DNA of 63,035 nucleotides from Chthoniobacteraceae bacterium (GCA_947471505.1 CANIWM010000027.1:1-63035), one strand, 5' to 3'; positions 46,022 to 55,573 are shown, counted from the stretch's first letter. Numbers and translations: made by a program. Notes: generated by a model from the sequence alone, not told the origin.

Positions 46022-47823
46022 TGAACTTCCGTCACCTGATCATCGCACTCCTCATCCTCACCGGCCTGCGGCTCGCCTACATCGGCCAGATCGAGCTTTC
46101 GCCCGACGAGGCTTATTACCACGAATGGAGCCAGCGCCTCGATACGTGCTACTTCAGCAAAGGCCCCGGCATCGCCCTCACCATGCGGGCGAGCACGGCG
46201 ATCTTCGGGCACAGCGAATTTGGCGTGCGCTTCTTCGCCCCCATCTTGGCCCTCGGCACCAGCCTTCTTCTTTACTGGCTGGCCCGCCGCATCTTCGACG
46301 CCCGTGTGGCCTTCTGGACCGTCGTCCTCCTGAATGCGACGCCCATCTTCAACGCCTGCGGGCTCATCATGACGATTGATCCGCTCTCCATTTTCTTTTG
46401 GACGGCGACCCTCTGCACCGCGTGGCTGGCCTTGGAGAAAAGGAACACGTTCTCCGTCTGGTGGCCTGCCACTGGGCTGCTCATCGGCCTCGGGTTCCTC
46501 TGCAAGTTCACCAACGCCATGCAGCTCCTCAGCCTCTTTCTCCTCCTCGCCCTCACCCCCGGCTACCGGCGCGAACTACTCCGGCCCGGCTTCTGGACGG
46601 TGGTCATCATCCCGCTCCTCTTCGCATGGCCGATCTACCGCTGGAACGAACTGCACGGCTCCCCCACCACCCACCACCTCGCCGCGCGCGGCGGACTGGC
46701 GACGGCTTGGTGGCAGCTCGACCTCCCCGACTTCGGGCAATTCGTCGGCCTGCATTTCCTCGTGTATGGGCCGCTCATTTTCGCAGCACTGCTGTGGACG
46801 CTCATCGTCTTTAGCAAAGACAGCATCGCCCGCTGGACGAGCGCCTTCGCGTGGTCCCTCCCCGCACTCCCCGGCAGCCTGCGCAAGCACCCCGTCGCTT
46901 GGATCGCCGCCGCCAGCACGCTCCTCGGGCTCTACTTTTTCGGCAACGCGCTAGAGCGCTCCGAGCTACACACCCTCGCCCTCGCCCTCGGCATCGCCGC
47001 CGCGCTCATCGCCGTCGCCACTCTCAAAGACGAACCCAATATCCACTGGAAGCCGCGCTTTCTCATCGCGTTCGCCTTCCCCCTCGTGGCCCTCTACCTG
47101 TGGATCGCCCTGCACCACGACGCCGAGGTGAACTGGACCGCCCCCGCCTCCCTCTCCCTCGCCATCCTCACGGTGAGCTTCTTCGCCGAGCGCATCGCCA
47201 GCGGCGGAGTGTGGAAAAAGACCGCCGTAGCCGCCATCGCGCTCTCCGCTGGCATCACCCTCATCGCCCTCAGCACTCCCCGCGTCCGCACCCGGCTCAC
47301 CGGCTGGGCCAGTACGGCCAAAGTCGTCCAAGACTTCCGCGACCGCATCGAGGCGCAGACCGGCAAGCGCGTCTTCCTCATCGCCGACGACTACGGCACC
47401 GCCGCCTCGCTGTGCTATTACCTCCCGGAAAAACGCATCGAAGCCCCCGGCCACCCGCCCGTCTATGTCCCCGAGAGCCCCGAAGCCGAAAACCAATTCC
47501 ACTTTTGGCCCCGCTACGACGAATACGAAGCCCTCAACCCCGGCGTCCCCGTGAACGAAGACGAAGACTCCCGCGAGTACGGCATCAACAAATTCGCAGG
47601 CCGCACCGCCCTCTACATCACCGACCGCGAAGAAAGCGAACCCGCCAGCGTCCTGCTCCCCTCCTTCTTCACCCGAACCGAAGGTGAGCCCCGCTGGAGC
47701 AAACAAAAGAGCGCCCCGTGGCGGCAGTTCGCCGAGTTCGAGATCAAACAAGGCGACCGCACCCTGCGCAAAATCCGCATCTTCATCCTCCCGCACTACC
47801 AGCCGGGGAAAGTGCTCGACTAG
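46021..47823 (+). CDS. ArnT/PMT-type membrane glycosyltransferase (600 aa)
   Basis: This is a GT39/GT83-like integral membrane glycosyltransferase using polyprenyl-phosphate sugars. The first periplasmic loop has IELSPDEAYYHEWSQRL, the Asp-Glu expected in the catalytic loop of ArnT/PMT proteins, followed by YFSKGPG. About a dozen hydrophobic helices follow, and a soluble C-terminal part of ~160 residues (RVFLIADDYGTAASLCYYLPE onward). The start ATG overlaps the PAP2 stop by one base. The PAP2 enzyme could recycle the lipid carrier released by this transferase. The acceptor (lipid A, glycan or protein) cannot be read from the sequence. Confidence 0.88.
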   Translation: MNFRHLIIALLILTGLRLAYIGQIELSPDEAYYHEWSQRLDTCYFSKGPGIALTMRASTAIFGHSEFGVRFFAPILALGTSLLLYWLARRIFDARVAFWTVVLLNATPIFNACGLIMTIDPLSIFFWTATLCTAWLALEKRNTFSVWWPATGLLIGLGFLCKFTNAMQLLSLFLLLALTPGYRRELLRPGFWTVVIIPLLFAWPIYRWNELHGSPTTHHLAARGGLATAWWQLDLPDFGQFVGLHFLVYGPLIFAALLWTLIVFSKDSIARWTSAFAWSLPALPGSLRKHPVAWIAAASTLLGLYFFGNALERSELHTLALALGIAAALIAVATLKDEPNIHWKPRFLIAFAFPLVALYLWIALHHDAEVNWTAPASLSLAILTVSFFAERIASGGVWKKTAVAAIALSAGITLIALSTPRVRTRLTGWASTAKVVQDFRDRIEAQTGKRVFLIADDYGTAASLCYYLPEKRIEAPGHPPVYVPESPEAENQFHFWPRYDEYEALNPGVPVNEDEDSREYGINKFAGRTALYITDREESEPASVLLPSFFTRTEGEPRWSKQKSAPWRQFAEFEIKQGDRTLRKIRIFILPHYQPGKVLD

Positions 47824-47863
47824 CCACGAAGAGCGCACTCCCCTTTCGATTTCCAAACCGACC

Positions 47864-48073
47864 ATGAAAGACACCACCAAACGCACGATCCTTCGCAGCA
47901 TCCACATCGTCTTCGGCCTTCCGCTCATCGGCCTCGTCTATGGTCCGCCGGAGGAGACTGTGCAATACCTCCCATTCTTCCGCTTTTTCTACCTTCCCGT
48001 CGTGCTCCTGTCGGGCATTCTGATGTGGAAAGGGCACGTCCTTCGGCGGCTCTTCTCCAAAAAGTCGGACTGA
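47864..48073 (+). CDS. Small two-helix membrane protein (69 aa)
   Basis: MKDTTKRTILRSIHIVFGLP leads into a first hydrophobic segment (IHIVFGLPLIGLVYG), then the short loop PPEETVQYLPFFRF and a second segment (FYLPVVLLSGILMW) with a basic tail (RRLFSKKSD). It begins 40 bp after the glycosyltransferase stop and ends 16 bp before the DUF4256 gene, consistent with one operon. I recognise it only as a typical bacterial small membrane protein of unknown role. Confidence 0.75.
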   Translation: MKDTTKRTILRSIHIVFGLPLIGLVYGPPEETVQYLPFFRFFYLPVVLLSGILMWKGHVLRRLFSKKSD

Positions 48074-48089
48074 TCCCAGCATCAAAACA

Positions 48090-48662
48090 ATGAAAGACGT
48101 CGAAGCAAAAAAAGAACTGTCGCCCAAGCAACGCGAAGAACTACTCGGCACGCTGGAGGCGCGGTTTGAGAAAAACATGGGCCGCCACAAAGGCATCTCG
48201 TGGGCGCAAGTCAAAGCAAGGCTGGAGGCCAATCCCGGCAAACTGTGGTCGCTCAAAGAAATGGAACGATTGCACGGCGAGCCGGATGTAGTCGGGCAGG
48301 ATAAAAAGACGGGCGAAGTCCTCTTTTTCGACTGCTCAGCGGCGACTCCGAAAAGCCGATGCAGCGTGTGCTACGACCGCGAAGGGCTGGAATCGAGGAA
48401 GGAGCACCAGCCCGAAAACACCGCGATGGATATGGCCACGGCGATGGGCATCGAGCTTTTGACCGAGGAGCAATACCGCGAGCTCCAAAGCCTCGGAGAG
48501 TTCGACTTGAAGACATCGAGCTGGGTGAAAACCCCGGCTGATGTCCGGAAACTCGGCGGCGCACTCTACGGCGAGCGCCGCTATGGCCGCATCTTCGTAG
48601 GGCACAATGGCGCGCAGTCTTATTATAGCGCCAGGGGGTTCCGGGGGGCGCTGAGGGTTTGA
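48090..48662 (+). CDS. DUF4256 family protein (190 aa)
   Basis: Landmarks of the DUF4256 family are present throughout: LLGTLEARFEKNMGRHKGIS near the N-terminus, then WSLKEMERLHGEPDVVG, EVLFFDCSAATPKSRCSVCY, a central DMATAMGIELLTEEQYRELQ, and an ending GRIFVGHNGAQSYY...RGFRG. It is soluble and cytoplasmic with no signal peptide; its biochemical role is unknown. The cysteines in the SRCSVCYD segment could bind a metal or be redox-active, which is inference. It sits within the plus-strand run between the small membrane protein and the Nudix gene, whose ATG lies two bases past its TGA. Confidence 0.9.
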   Translation: MKDVEAKKELSPKQREELLGTLEARFEKNMGRHKGISWAQVKARLEANPGKLWSLKEMERLHGEPDVVGQDKKTGEVLFFDCSAATPKSRCSVCYDREGLESRKEHQPENTAMDMATAMGIELLTEEQYRELQSLGEFDLKTSSWVKTPADVRKLGGALYGERRYGRIFVGHNGAQSYYSARGFRGALRV

Positions 48663-48664
48663 TT

Positions 48665-49135
48665 ATGGACTGGACGAACTGGACACCGCGCATCATCGCC
48701 AATCTGTGCTTCATCGTGAAGGACGGGCAAGTGCTGCTCATTCGCAAAAAGCGCGGACTCGGTGCGGGGAAAATCAACGGCCCCGGCGGGAAGCTCGACC
48801 CCGGCGAAAGCGCGCACGACTCCGCTGTGCGCGAGGTGCAGGAGGAACTGGGCGTGACTCCGCTGGCGCTGGAAAATCGGGGCGTGCTGTACTTTCAGTT
48901 CGTGGACGGGCTCAGTCTGCACGTAACGGTTTTCATCGCGAATGGGCTCATCGGCGAGCCGGTGGAGACGGCGGAGGCGATTCCGCTGTGGTTCCCCATC
49001 GGTGCGGTGCCTTACGGGGAAATGTGGGAGGACGACCAGCATTGGCTGCCGCAAGTGCTGGCGGGGAAATCGTTTGATGGGTGGTTCGAATTCGACGGCG
49101 ACAAAATGCTGTCCAAGCGCGTTGAGTTTCGCTGA
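48665..49135 (+). CDS. Nudix hydrolase, MutT/8-oxo-dGTP diphosphatase-like (156 aa)
   Basis: The full Nudix box G-x5-E-x7-REVQEELGV is present, beginning GGKLDPGES. An upstream RKKRGLGAGKINGPGG segment is typical of 8-oxo-dGTP diphosphatases. It hydrolyses nucleoside diphosphate derivatives, probably cleaning oxidised dGTP from the pool. The start is the ATG at 48665 with GAGGG eight bases upstream; a TTG two codons earlier is less likely. The start lies two bases after the DUF4256 stop. Length and ending (GKSFDGWFEFDGDKML) match MTH1/MutT-type proteins with a longer C-terminus. Exact substrate is inferred. Confidence 0.9.
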   Translation: MDWTNWTPRIIANLCFIVKDGQVLLIRKKRGLGAGKINGPGGKLDPGESAHDSAVREVQEELGVTPLALENRGVLYFQFVDGLSLHVTVFIANGLIGEPVETAEAIPLWFPIGAVPYGEMWEDDQHWLPQVLAGKSFDGWFEFDGDKMLSKRVEFR

Positions 49136-49182
49136 GGCGCCTGCTAGAAAGTCGCGCATATGTTCAAGACAGAGGTTTATTT

Positions 49183-50043
49183 ATGAGAGTGATCATCGCT
49201 GGCTGCGGATATCTCGGAGTCGCGCTCGCGCGAATTTTGCACGCAGCGCAGAAGGAAGTCATCGGCCTCACTCACAGCGAGGAATCCGCCGCCGCGCTTG
49301 CAAGAGAGCCGTTCCTCGTCGTTCCGTGTGATATTTCGCAGCGCGAAAGTGTAGAGCGGTTTGCGGAGGATATGGGCTGCGAGCCAGCGGCAATCATTCA
49401 TTGCGCCAGCTCGGGAAAAGGCGGTCCCGTGAAATACGGCGAAGTGTATCTGGATGGCACCGTGAACCTCATCGAGCATCTGCGGCCCAAGCGCTTTGTC
49501 TTTTGCGGGAGCACCAGTGTCTATGCACAGACGGAAGGCGATTGGGTGACCGAGTCGAGCCCGGCAGAGCCCACCCGCAACACAAGTCTCATCCTACGGG
49601 AAACGGAGGAGTTCGCACTCAAGCACGCGGGCATCGTGGCGCGACTGGCGGGCATCTATGGGCCCGGACGCTCAATCCTTTTGCAAAAGTTCTTTTCCGG
49701 CGAAGCCATCATCGAGGGAGATGGGCGGCGATGGGTGAACCAGATTCATCGCGACGACGCTGCCAGCGCGCTGGCGCTGCTGGTAGAGAATGCGGGGTCC
49801 GGCATTTACAACGTGGCGGACGGGCGTCCTTCGCCGCAGTTTGAAATCTACGATTGGCTGGCCAAGAAATTCAAACTCCCCCGCCCGCCTTTCGGGCCAG
49901 TGGATGAAGGGCGCAAACGCGGCGTGACGAACAAATGCGTCTCAAATGCCAAGCTGCGCGGGCTCGGCTGGCGGCCCAAATATGATTCCTTTCTCGACGC
50001 CGTAGAGGAAGACGTAGCGATGGTAAAGCAGGCGCGGGGCTGA
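49183..50043 (+). CDS. NAD(P)-dependent epimerase/dehydratase-like protein (286 aa)
   Basis: This is a Rossmann-fold protein of the extended SDR type. GCGYLGVALA at residues 7-16 gives the G-x-G-x-x-G nucleotide-binding motif. IIHCASSG follows at the usual third strand, then FCGSTSVYAQTEGDWV with the catalytic-region Ser and Tyr, and LAGIYGPGRS. Q-I-H-R-D-D-A is the usual substrate-domain landmark, and GIYNVADGRPSPQ occurs late. The classical Y-x3-K pair is not intact after STSVY, so catalysis may differ from UDP-galactose epimerases. It lies 47 bp after the Nudix gene and 7 bp before glcF. Substrate unknown. Confidence 0.87.
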   Translation: MRVIIAGCGYLGVALARILHAAQKEVIGLTHSEESAAALAREPFLVVPCDISQRESVERFAEDMGCEPAAIIHCASSGKGGPVKYGEVYLDGTVNLIEHLRPKRFVFCGSTSVYAQTEGDWVTESSPAEPTRNTSLILRETEEFALKHAGIVARLAGIYGPGRSILLQKFFSGEAIIEGDGRRWVNQIHRDDAASALALLVENAGSGIYNVADGRPSPQFEIYDWLAKKFKLPRPPFGPVDEGRKRGVTNKCVSNAKLRGLGWRPKYDSFLDAVEEDVAMVKQARG

Positions 50044-50050
50044 CGAAGGG

Positions 50051-51298
50051 ATGCTCCACGCGATCCACCCGGAAGCACACGGCCCCCTCGGAAAGCCGAT
50101 GGCCGCAGCCGTGCAAGCGTGCGTGCATTGCGGGTTCTGCCTCGCCGCTTGCCCGACGTATAAAGAGCTGGGACAGGAGATGGATTCACCGCGCGGTCGC
50201 ATCGTGCTGATGAAGCAAGTGCTCGAAGGCACGCTGCCCGTCGCCGACGCGCTGCCGCATGTGGATGCCTGTCTCGGCTGTCTCGCCTGCGAGCCCGTGT
50301 GCCCGAGCGGCGTGCAGTATCGCGACCTCATCTCGCCCTTCCGCGCGATTACGGAAAAGGACCGCCAACGCCCGCTGCTAGAGCGTCTGCGCCGATGGAT
50401 GATCTCCAGCACGCTGCCGTATCCTGCGCGCTTCCGAGTGGCCGCGTGGCTAGGGAAAGCGGGCAAGGCGTTCGCCCCGCTGATGCCGCGCTCGATGCGA
50501 CCGATGCTCGATTTACTCCCCGCAAACTTGCCGCCCGCCCAGCCGCTCCAGCCGCTCTACCCCGCCATCGGCCAGCGCCGTGGCAGAGTCGCGCTGCTCG
50601 CAGGGTGCGCGCAGCAAGTGCTGGAGCCAGACATTAACGCCGCCACCATCGCCGTCCTCTGCCGCAACGGCATCGAAGTCCTCGTCCCCCCCGAGCAAGG
50701 CTGCTGCGGCGCGCTGGCTTGGCACATCGGCGACCTCGGCAGTGCGCGGAAGTTTGCACGGCAAAACTTGCGCGCTTTCCCTGCGGACGTAGATGCAATC
50801 GTCACAAACGCCGCCGGGTGCGGCAGCGGTCTGCACGAGTATCACCTCATGCTCGCCGGAGAGCCCGAGGCCGAGCGCGCAGAGAGCTTCCGCCATCGAG
50901 TGAAAGACGTGTCCGCTTTCCTCGCCAGCATCGGCCTTGTCGCCGAGTTTCCCGCTGGGGGAAAAAGCCGCGTCGCCTACCAAGACGCCTGCCATCTCGC
51001 CAATGCCCAAGGCGTCCGCGACGCCCCCCGCGAACTCCTCCGCGCCGTGCCAGGGCTAGAACTCCTCGAACTCGCCGACCCTCATCTTTGCTGCGGCAGC
51101 GCCGGGACTTACAACATAGACCAGCCCGACATCGCCGCCCGGCTCGGCGCAGCCAAAGCGCAAGCCGTCCTCGACTCCGGCGCAGAGCTCGTCGCCACGG
51201 GAAACATCGGCTGCATGACGCAACTCCGCGCCCACCTCGCCGGGCGAGTCGCCGTGCGGCACACGATGCAAATTCTACGCGACGCTTACGGCAAATGA
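50051..51298 (+). CDS. glcF: Glycolate oxidase iron-sulfur subunit GlcF (415 aa)
   Basis: This is the electron-transfer subunit of membrane-associated glycolate dehydrogenase (GlcDEF), converting glycolate to glyoxylate. Two 4Fe-4S motifs, C-x2-C-x2-C-x3-CP, are at Cys24/27/30/34 and Cys74/77/80/84. Two cysteine-rich CCG domains follow, with PPEQGCCGALAWHIG near the middle and LADPHLCCGSAGTY plus TGNIGCMTQL near the end. Length fits GlcF (about 400-410 aa). The glcD and glcE partners are not in this window, so this is an orphan copy or separated from its partners; the same fold also serves other (S)-2-hydroxy-acid oxidases. It ends 7 bp from the convergent TolC-like gene. Confidence 0.9.
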   Translation: MLHAIHPEAHGPLGKPMAAAVQACVHCGFCLAACPTYKELGQEMDSPRGRIVLMKQVLEGTLPVADALPHVDACLGCLACEPVCPSGVQYRDLISPFRAITEKDRQRPLLERLRRWMISSTLPYPARFRVAAWLGKAGKAFAPLMPRSMRPMLDLLPANLPPAQPLQPLYPAIGQRRGRVALLAGCAQQVLEPDINAATIAVLCRNGIEVLVPPEQGCCGALAWHIGDLGSARKFARQNLRAFPADVDAIVTNAAGCGSGLHEYHLMLAGEPEAERAESFRHRVKDVSAFLASIGLVAEFPAGGKSRVAYQDACHLANAQGVRDAPRELLRAVPGLELLELADPHLCCGSAGTYNIDQPDIAARLGAAKAQAVLDSGAELVATGNIGCMTQLRAHLAGRVAVRHTMQILRDAYGK

Positions 51299-51305
51299 CG
51301 CGTCC

Positions 51306-53354
51306 TCACTTCCAGAGCTGCTTGCGGGGGCCAAAGAGTGCCCTTTTTTCCGGCTCGAGTTGCTTCGGTGCGGGCTGCGTGAATGATGGCTGTGTGGGGG
51401 CTTCTGCAGGCTTGCCAGCTTTCTCTAGGAAGGGCTTTACGAGCGGTGGAGACTGTGTGACTTTCTCCCAGAGTTTGCGCTCGTCCACAGTGTCTTCGTA
51501 GATGACGCCGAGCTGGTCGAGCACGGTGCCGGTGGCCAGCCAAAGCTCGGTGATGGCTTTGTTCAGCGCGGCTTGGTAGCGGAGTTCCTGCGACCTCGCG
51601 ACGTAGAGGCGGCGTTGCTGGTCAATCAGCTCAAAGCTGGAAAGCTGCCCGGCTTCCATGCGGACGAGGCCGACGTGGACGAGTTCCTTCGCCGCTTCGC
51701 TCGTCGCTTTCCCGGCGGCGAGTGCTTGGTGGGCGTTGCGGATGTTGAAGATGGAGCGTTGCACGGAGAGGCCGATTTCCAGCTCGGATTGCTTGATGCG
51801 CGTGATGGCCTGCACCTTGCGCGCTTTGGCCGCCTCGATCTGTGCGCGGCCTTGGATGCCGCCGAGTGGGACGGAGCCGTTGATCCCGAGCGACCATGCG
51901 GGCGAGTCGCCCTCCAAGAGGCGGTCGGTGGCGTCGCTAAACGTCCTGTCCAAGCCCGAGTAGCCGTAGCTGCCGACGACATCGAGCTGCGGCCACGCTT
52001 GGTTCTTCGCAAACTTCAGCCGCACATCTTCGCTCTCGGCAGAAATGAGCAGGGCTTTGTAGTCGGTCCTTTTCGAGAACGCGAGGCGGAGCAAGTCTGC
52101 TTCATCGAGCTTCGGGACGACGAGCGGCGGGATCATCTCAGGCAGGAAGACGCGAATGTCGCCCGCTTGAAACTCGGGTAAAATCTGCCGCTTCAGCAAA
52201 ATCTGGCGGTCGAGGAGGAAGGATTTCGCACCGTAGAGCGTGGCGCGATCATCTTGGAGCTGCACCTGCGCTTGGCCGACTTCATACGGCGAGAAAAAGC
52301 CGAGTTGCTCGCGCCGTTGGCTGAATGCGAGGAGCCTCAAACCGGCGTTGATCGCGTCGCCTTTGTTCTCCAAATCACCGAACGCCTGCACCATGTCGTA
52401 GTAGTTCGCGACGACGCCTTGCAGGGCGACTTCGATGCGGAATTTCCACGTGAGTTCCTGCGCCGCACGGTTCTTCTGCGAGATGCGGATATCGGCCATA
52501 CTCGCATTCAGCCCGCCGTCTTTCAGCAAGGGCTGGCGGAACTCTAGCGTGGCGCTGGCACCGTAGGTCGGGAGCACATCGCGGGTGTCGCCGACAAACG
52601 AAAGGCGCGTCTTATTTCCACGGACAGTGACACCGAAAATCGTCCCGAGTGGAGTCCGCGCGCGGATGCCCGCTTCGGCATTATCCACGTCCTGTGTGAA
52701 CGTGACGATGTTACTGGAAAACGTCGGCGGGACGATTGGAGCCGCGAACTGCGGCTGGAAGTTCAGCCGAGGCAAATTGAAGTTCAGCACGCCTTGCTGG
52801 GAGATGGCTTGGATGCGCCCGTCTATCTCGGCGAGGAAGTTGGCGACGCCTTGCTGGGTGGAGTTAAACGCCGCGATGCCGCCATTCACGACCTGTGTAG
52901 CAAGCGCGACATCTTGCAAACGGAGGAGCGAATCGGCGTTGCGGATGTTATCCGTAGCGTCGGGCGTCTTGAGCCGCTGGCGCTGTGCGCTGAAACTGAA
53001 CACGGGATCGAATTCGCCGTACGCGTTTTTCACACGGGCGTTCTCAATCGCGATGCCGATCTCTTCGATCTTCGCATCAAGGTTGTTCTTCAGCGCGGAC
53101 TGAATGGCCTGCTGGAGCGTGATGACTTCGATCTTCGTGCCTTTGCCAAAGTAGTCCGACGCGGAGGGTTTCTCCGGCGGCTTTTCGGTCATGGGTATTG
53201 GCGGCGGGACGGGAGCATCCGCAGGCACGGGCGCGTCAATTTGCAGCGCGAGAAGCGGCGGCGTGGCGCGAAGCTCGGGTGCGGGTTCGTCGGCAGCGAA
53301 AAGGGCGGGCGCTGCGATAGAGATGAGTGGAATACACCAACGGCGGAGAAGCAT
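51306..53354 (-). CDS. TolC-family outer-membrane efflux channel (682 aa)
   Basis: This is the outer-membrane exit duct of the four-gene export operon. The signal peptide ends PALFA|ADEP. A proline-rich linker (~residues 40-65) precedes the first TolC repeat (VITLQQAIQSALKNNLDAKI, then IENARVKNAYGEFDPVFSFS). Long coiled-coil helices recur, and the second repeat reads ADLLRLAFSKRTDYKALLIS...VRLKFAKNQAWPQLDVVGSY. At 682 aa it is longer than E. coli TolC; the excess lies in the N-terminal linker and in loops with FNSTQQGV and PRLNFQPQFAAP. It is translationally coupled: its ATG overlaps the TGA of the M50-HlyD gene by one base. It probably pairs with the adaptors encoded upstream. Confidence 0.92.
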   Translation of the reverse strand: MLLRRWCIPLISIAAPALFAADEPAPELRATPPLLALQIDAPVPADAPVPPPIPMTEKPPEKPSASDYFGKGTKIEVITLQQAIQSALKNNLDAKIEEIGIAIENARVKNAYGEFDPVFSFSAQRQRLKTPDATDNIRNADSLLRLQDVALATQVVNGGIAAFNSTQQGVANFLAEIDGRIQAISQQGVLNFNLPRLNFQPQFAAPIVPPTFSSNIVTFTQDVDNAEAGIRARTPLGTIFGVTVRGNKTRLSFVGDTRDVLPTYGASATLEFRQPLLKDGGLNASMADIRISQKNRAAQELTWKFRIEVALQGVVANYYDMVQAFGDLENKGDAINAGLRLLAFSQRREQLGFFSPYEVGQAQVQLQDDRATLYGAKSFLLDRQILLKRQILPEFQAGDIRVFLPEMIPPLVVPKLDEADLLRLAFSKRTDYKALLISAESEDVRLKFAKNQAWPQLDVVGSYGYSGLDRTFSDATDRLLEGDSPAWSLGINGSVPLGGIQGRAQIEAAKARKVQAITRIKQSELEIGLSVQRSIFNIRNAHQALAAGKATSEAAKELVHVGLVRMEAGQLSSFELIDQQRRLYVARSQELRYQAALNKAITELWLATGTVLDQLGVIYEDTVDERKLWEKVTQSPPLVKPFLEKAGKPAEAPTQPSFTQPAPKQLEPEKRALFGPRKQLWK

Positions 53355-55573
53355 CAGAAGCGGTAGTCGAGGCTAATTAAGTCCACCATCCACTGCAAAA
53401 CGATCTTCCCAAAAGGGCGTTTGCCGGTCTCGATTTTTGCGCGCGTGGTCATGCCGTAGCGCAGCAGGTTATCGGGGTTTTGGACTTCGACGGTGACGAC
53501 ATAAGTGTGCTCCAGCAGCTTCTCGCGGCCCGTGCCATCGGGCACAGTCGGCACATCGCCGCCGCGTTGCTTGCTGAAAGCGAGGGGGAAATTGTGCTCA
53601 TCGAGCTGGGTCGGGTCGCTCTTCACGACGCCCTCAAACTTCCGCCCTGGAAACGAATCCGCCAGCAGCGTGACGCGATGACCGGCGCGGACTTCGCGGA
53701 CTTCCTGCTCGTTGAGCGGGATTTTGATCTGCATCGGGTCGAGCTGCGCGAGTTCACAAAAAGTGTCGTTGGGCGGACGAAGAAGCTGGCCCACCCGCGA
53801 CGCGAGGTCGCGGTTGAGGACGACGCCCGCAGTCTTCGCTCGGAGGGTGAGCTGCTCGACATCGCGGCGCGCTTTTTCCAGCCGGGCCTTGGCTCCGTCG
53901 CGCAGGGCCTCGATCTGTTTCATCTCGCCAGGGCGCTCGACGCCGAGTGCGGCGCGGATGCGGAGTTCGTAGTCTTGGAGCGCGATTTCCTGCTGGGCAA
54001 GTTCTTGATGAAGGTCCCGATTTTCCAGCTCGGCGATGATTTGACCGGCCTCTACGCGGTCTCCTTCTTTCACGAAGACGCGCTTGATGAAGCCGATAGT
54101 TTCAGGCCGGATGATCTCGGGATTTGCAACTTCGACAGCGCTGTGGCGCAGCACCTCCGTCGTCACGGGCACGAAGCAATAGGCGCCGAATGCAAGCAGC
54201 GGGATGCCAAATACTTTGGCGATGCGCCACCAGCGCCCGCCGGATTTTGTGTCTTCTTTAGTCAAATGGAGTTGTTGCACGAAATGCCACAGTGGCACGA
54301 CGACCCAGCCCGTCAAAGCAAGGAAAGCGAACCAATCAGAAAGTCCCTCCAATCCAAGCGGCTGGAGATGCGGCTCCATGAAGGCAATGAGCTTGTAAAT
54401 GACGTAGTAGCCGTAAATCCACGAGAGCACCGCGTAGCTGTAAAAGAGCCAGAGCCGTTTTTTTGGCATCGGCATCCGCGAGAGCATGTCGCCCTTGCTC
54501 GATGCGCCGAAGAGCAAGCTCGTGACTTTGTTTTGCACGAGCGCGCGGCTTTTCTGCTGCAAGTTGGGCGTCTCGATGGCGTCAATCATGATGTAGTAGC
54601 CGTCGAATCGCATGAGGGGATTCGCGTTAAAAATGAGCGTGCTGACGCTGGCGATGACGATGATATTGAAGAGGAAATCTTTGAACCACCCCGGCTGAAC
54701 GACAGCCCACAGGAACGTGGCGAAGGCTGCAAACACAAGCTCCACGTAGATGCCCGCAAAGGAAACAAGCATCCGGTGCCGACGGTCCGGCATCGTCCAA
54801 GCATCGGAGACGTTCACGAAAAAGTAGGGCGTGAAGACCATACTCATAAAGCCGATCTCGTGGACCTCGCCGCCGAAGTGCTTACACGTCATCCCGTGGC
54901 CGAGTTCGTGGACACTTTTCAGTACGATGGTGGTCACCCACATCAGCGCGAGGTTGTTCCAGTTGAAGAGATTCGCCAGCGCGTGATCGAGCCCCTCTGC
55001 GCTATAAAGGAAGACGGTAGCGCCCAGCGCGATGATGGCCCACGACACCCAAAAGGTCGTCTTCGTCCAAATCCAGCCGACCGATTTCGCCATACGGCCA
55101 AAGAGCACATCCGGGTCGTACATCGAGCGGCGGAAGAAGAAGATGTTGTTCGCCAGTGCGTAGAGTCCGCCCTTTTTTTTCTTCTGCTTCTTTGCCGCAT
55201 CCATGCGCGCCTTCGTGCGCTGGCCTTGAATGGCTAGGAACTGGAGCAGCGCGAGGTCATTGGCAAATTTCAGCACGCGCTCATTGAGTTCCTCCGGCGT
55301 GTATTCGAGTCGCAGGTGCGGATGCGAACGCACCCAGCCGTCGCGGATCGCGCCAAAGGTGCGCTTGCCGTCGAATAGGATCGCGAGGTCGTAGTCCTCG
55401 GCAGTGAGGCGGAAATACTGGAGCGAGATCGGGTCTTTTACGACGTAGTAGCTGCGGCCCTCAAACAGTTGCTTGCTGATGACCAAGTCGGCACGGAGTT
55501 GCGGCAGGACGACGTTTTCCTGCTGCGGCGCGGGCTTGGTCAGCTCTGTTTCTTTGACGGCGACTGCGGCCAT
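53354..55573 (-). CDS. M50 site-2-protease-like membrane protein fused to an HlyD adaptor (739 aa)
   Basis: Residues ~30-120 form a PqqD-like winged-helix region (YFRLTAEDYDLAILFDGKRT). A transmembrane core follows with the zinc-protease motif HELGH at 223-227 and the second metal motif NPLMRFDG around Asp325. Further membrane helices run to ~465. Then comes an HlyD/biotinyl-lipoyl adaptor (RPETIGFIKRVFVKEGDRVEAGQ), a coiled-coil segment, and a beta-barrel (LDPMQIKIPLNEQEVREVRAG). The known family is 'putative peptide zinc metalloprotease/HlyD' proteins of environmental bacteria. Its predicted role is processing and/or passing a substrate across the inner membrane to TolC. Its start abuts the stop of the HlyD gene upstream (TAA then ATG). 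No ATPase domain is present. Confidence 0.88.
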   Translation of the reverse strand: MAAVAVKETELTKPAPQQENVVLPQLRADLVISKQLFEGRSYYVVKDPISLQYFRLTAEDYDLAILFDGKRTFGAIRDGWVRSHPHLRLEYTPEELNERVLKFANDLALLQFLAIQGQRTKARMDAAKKQKKKKGGLYALANNIFFFRRSMYDPDVLFGRMAKSVGWIWTKTTFWVSWAIIALGATVFLYSAEGLDHALANLFNWNNLALMWVTTIVLKSVHELGHGMTCKHFGGEVHEIGFMSMVFTPYFFVNVSDAWTMPDRRHRMLVSFAGIYVELVFAAFATFLWAVVQPGWFKDFLFNIIVIASVSTLIFNANPLMRFDGYYIMIDAIETPNLQQKSRALVQNKVTSLLFGASSKGDMLSRMPMPKKRLWLFYSYAVLSWIYGYYVIYKLIAFMEPHLQPLGLEGLSDWFAFLALTGWVVVPLWHFVQQLHLTKEDTKSGGRWWRIAKVFGIPLLAFGAYCFVPVTTEVLRHSAVEVANPEIIRPETIGFIKRVFVKEGDRVEAGQIIAELENRDLHQELAQQEIALQDYELRIRAALGVERPGEMKQIEALRDGAKARLEKARRDVEQLTLRAKTAGVVLNRDLASRVGQLLRPPNDTFCELAQLDPMQIKIPLNEQEVREVRAGHRVTLLADSFPGRKFEGVVKSDPTQLDEHNFPLAFSKQRGGDVPTVPDGTGREKLLEHTYVVTVEVQNPDNLLRYGMTTRAKIETGKRPFGKIVLQWMVDLISLDYRF

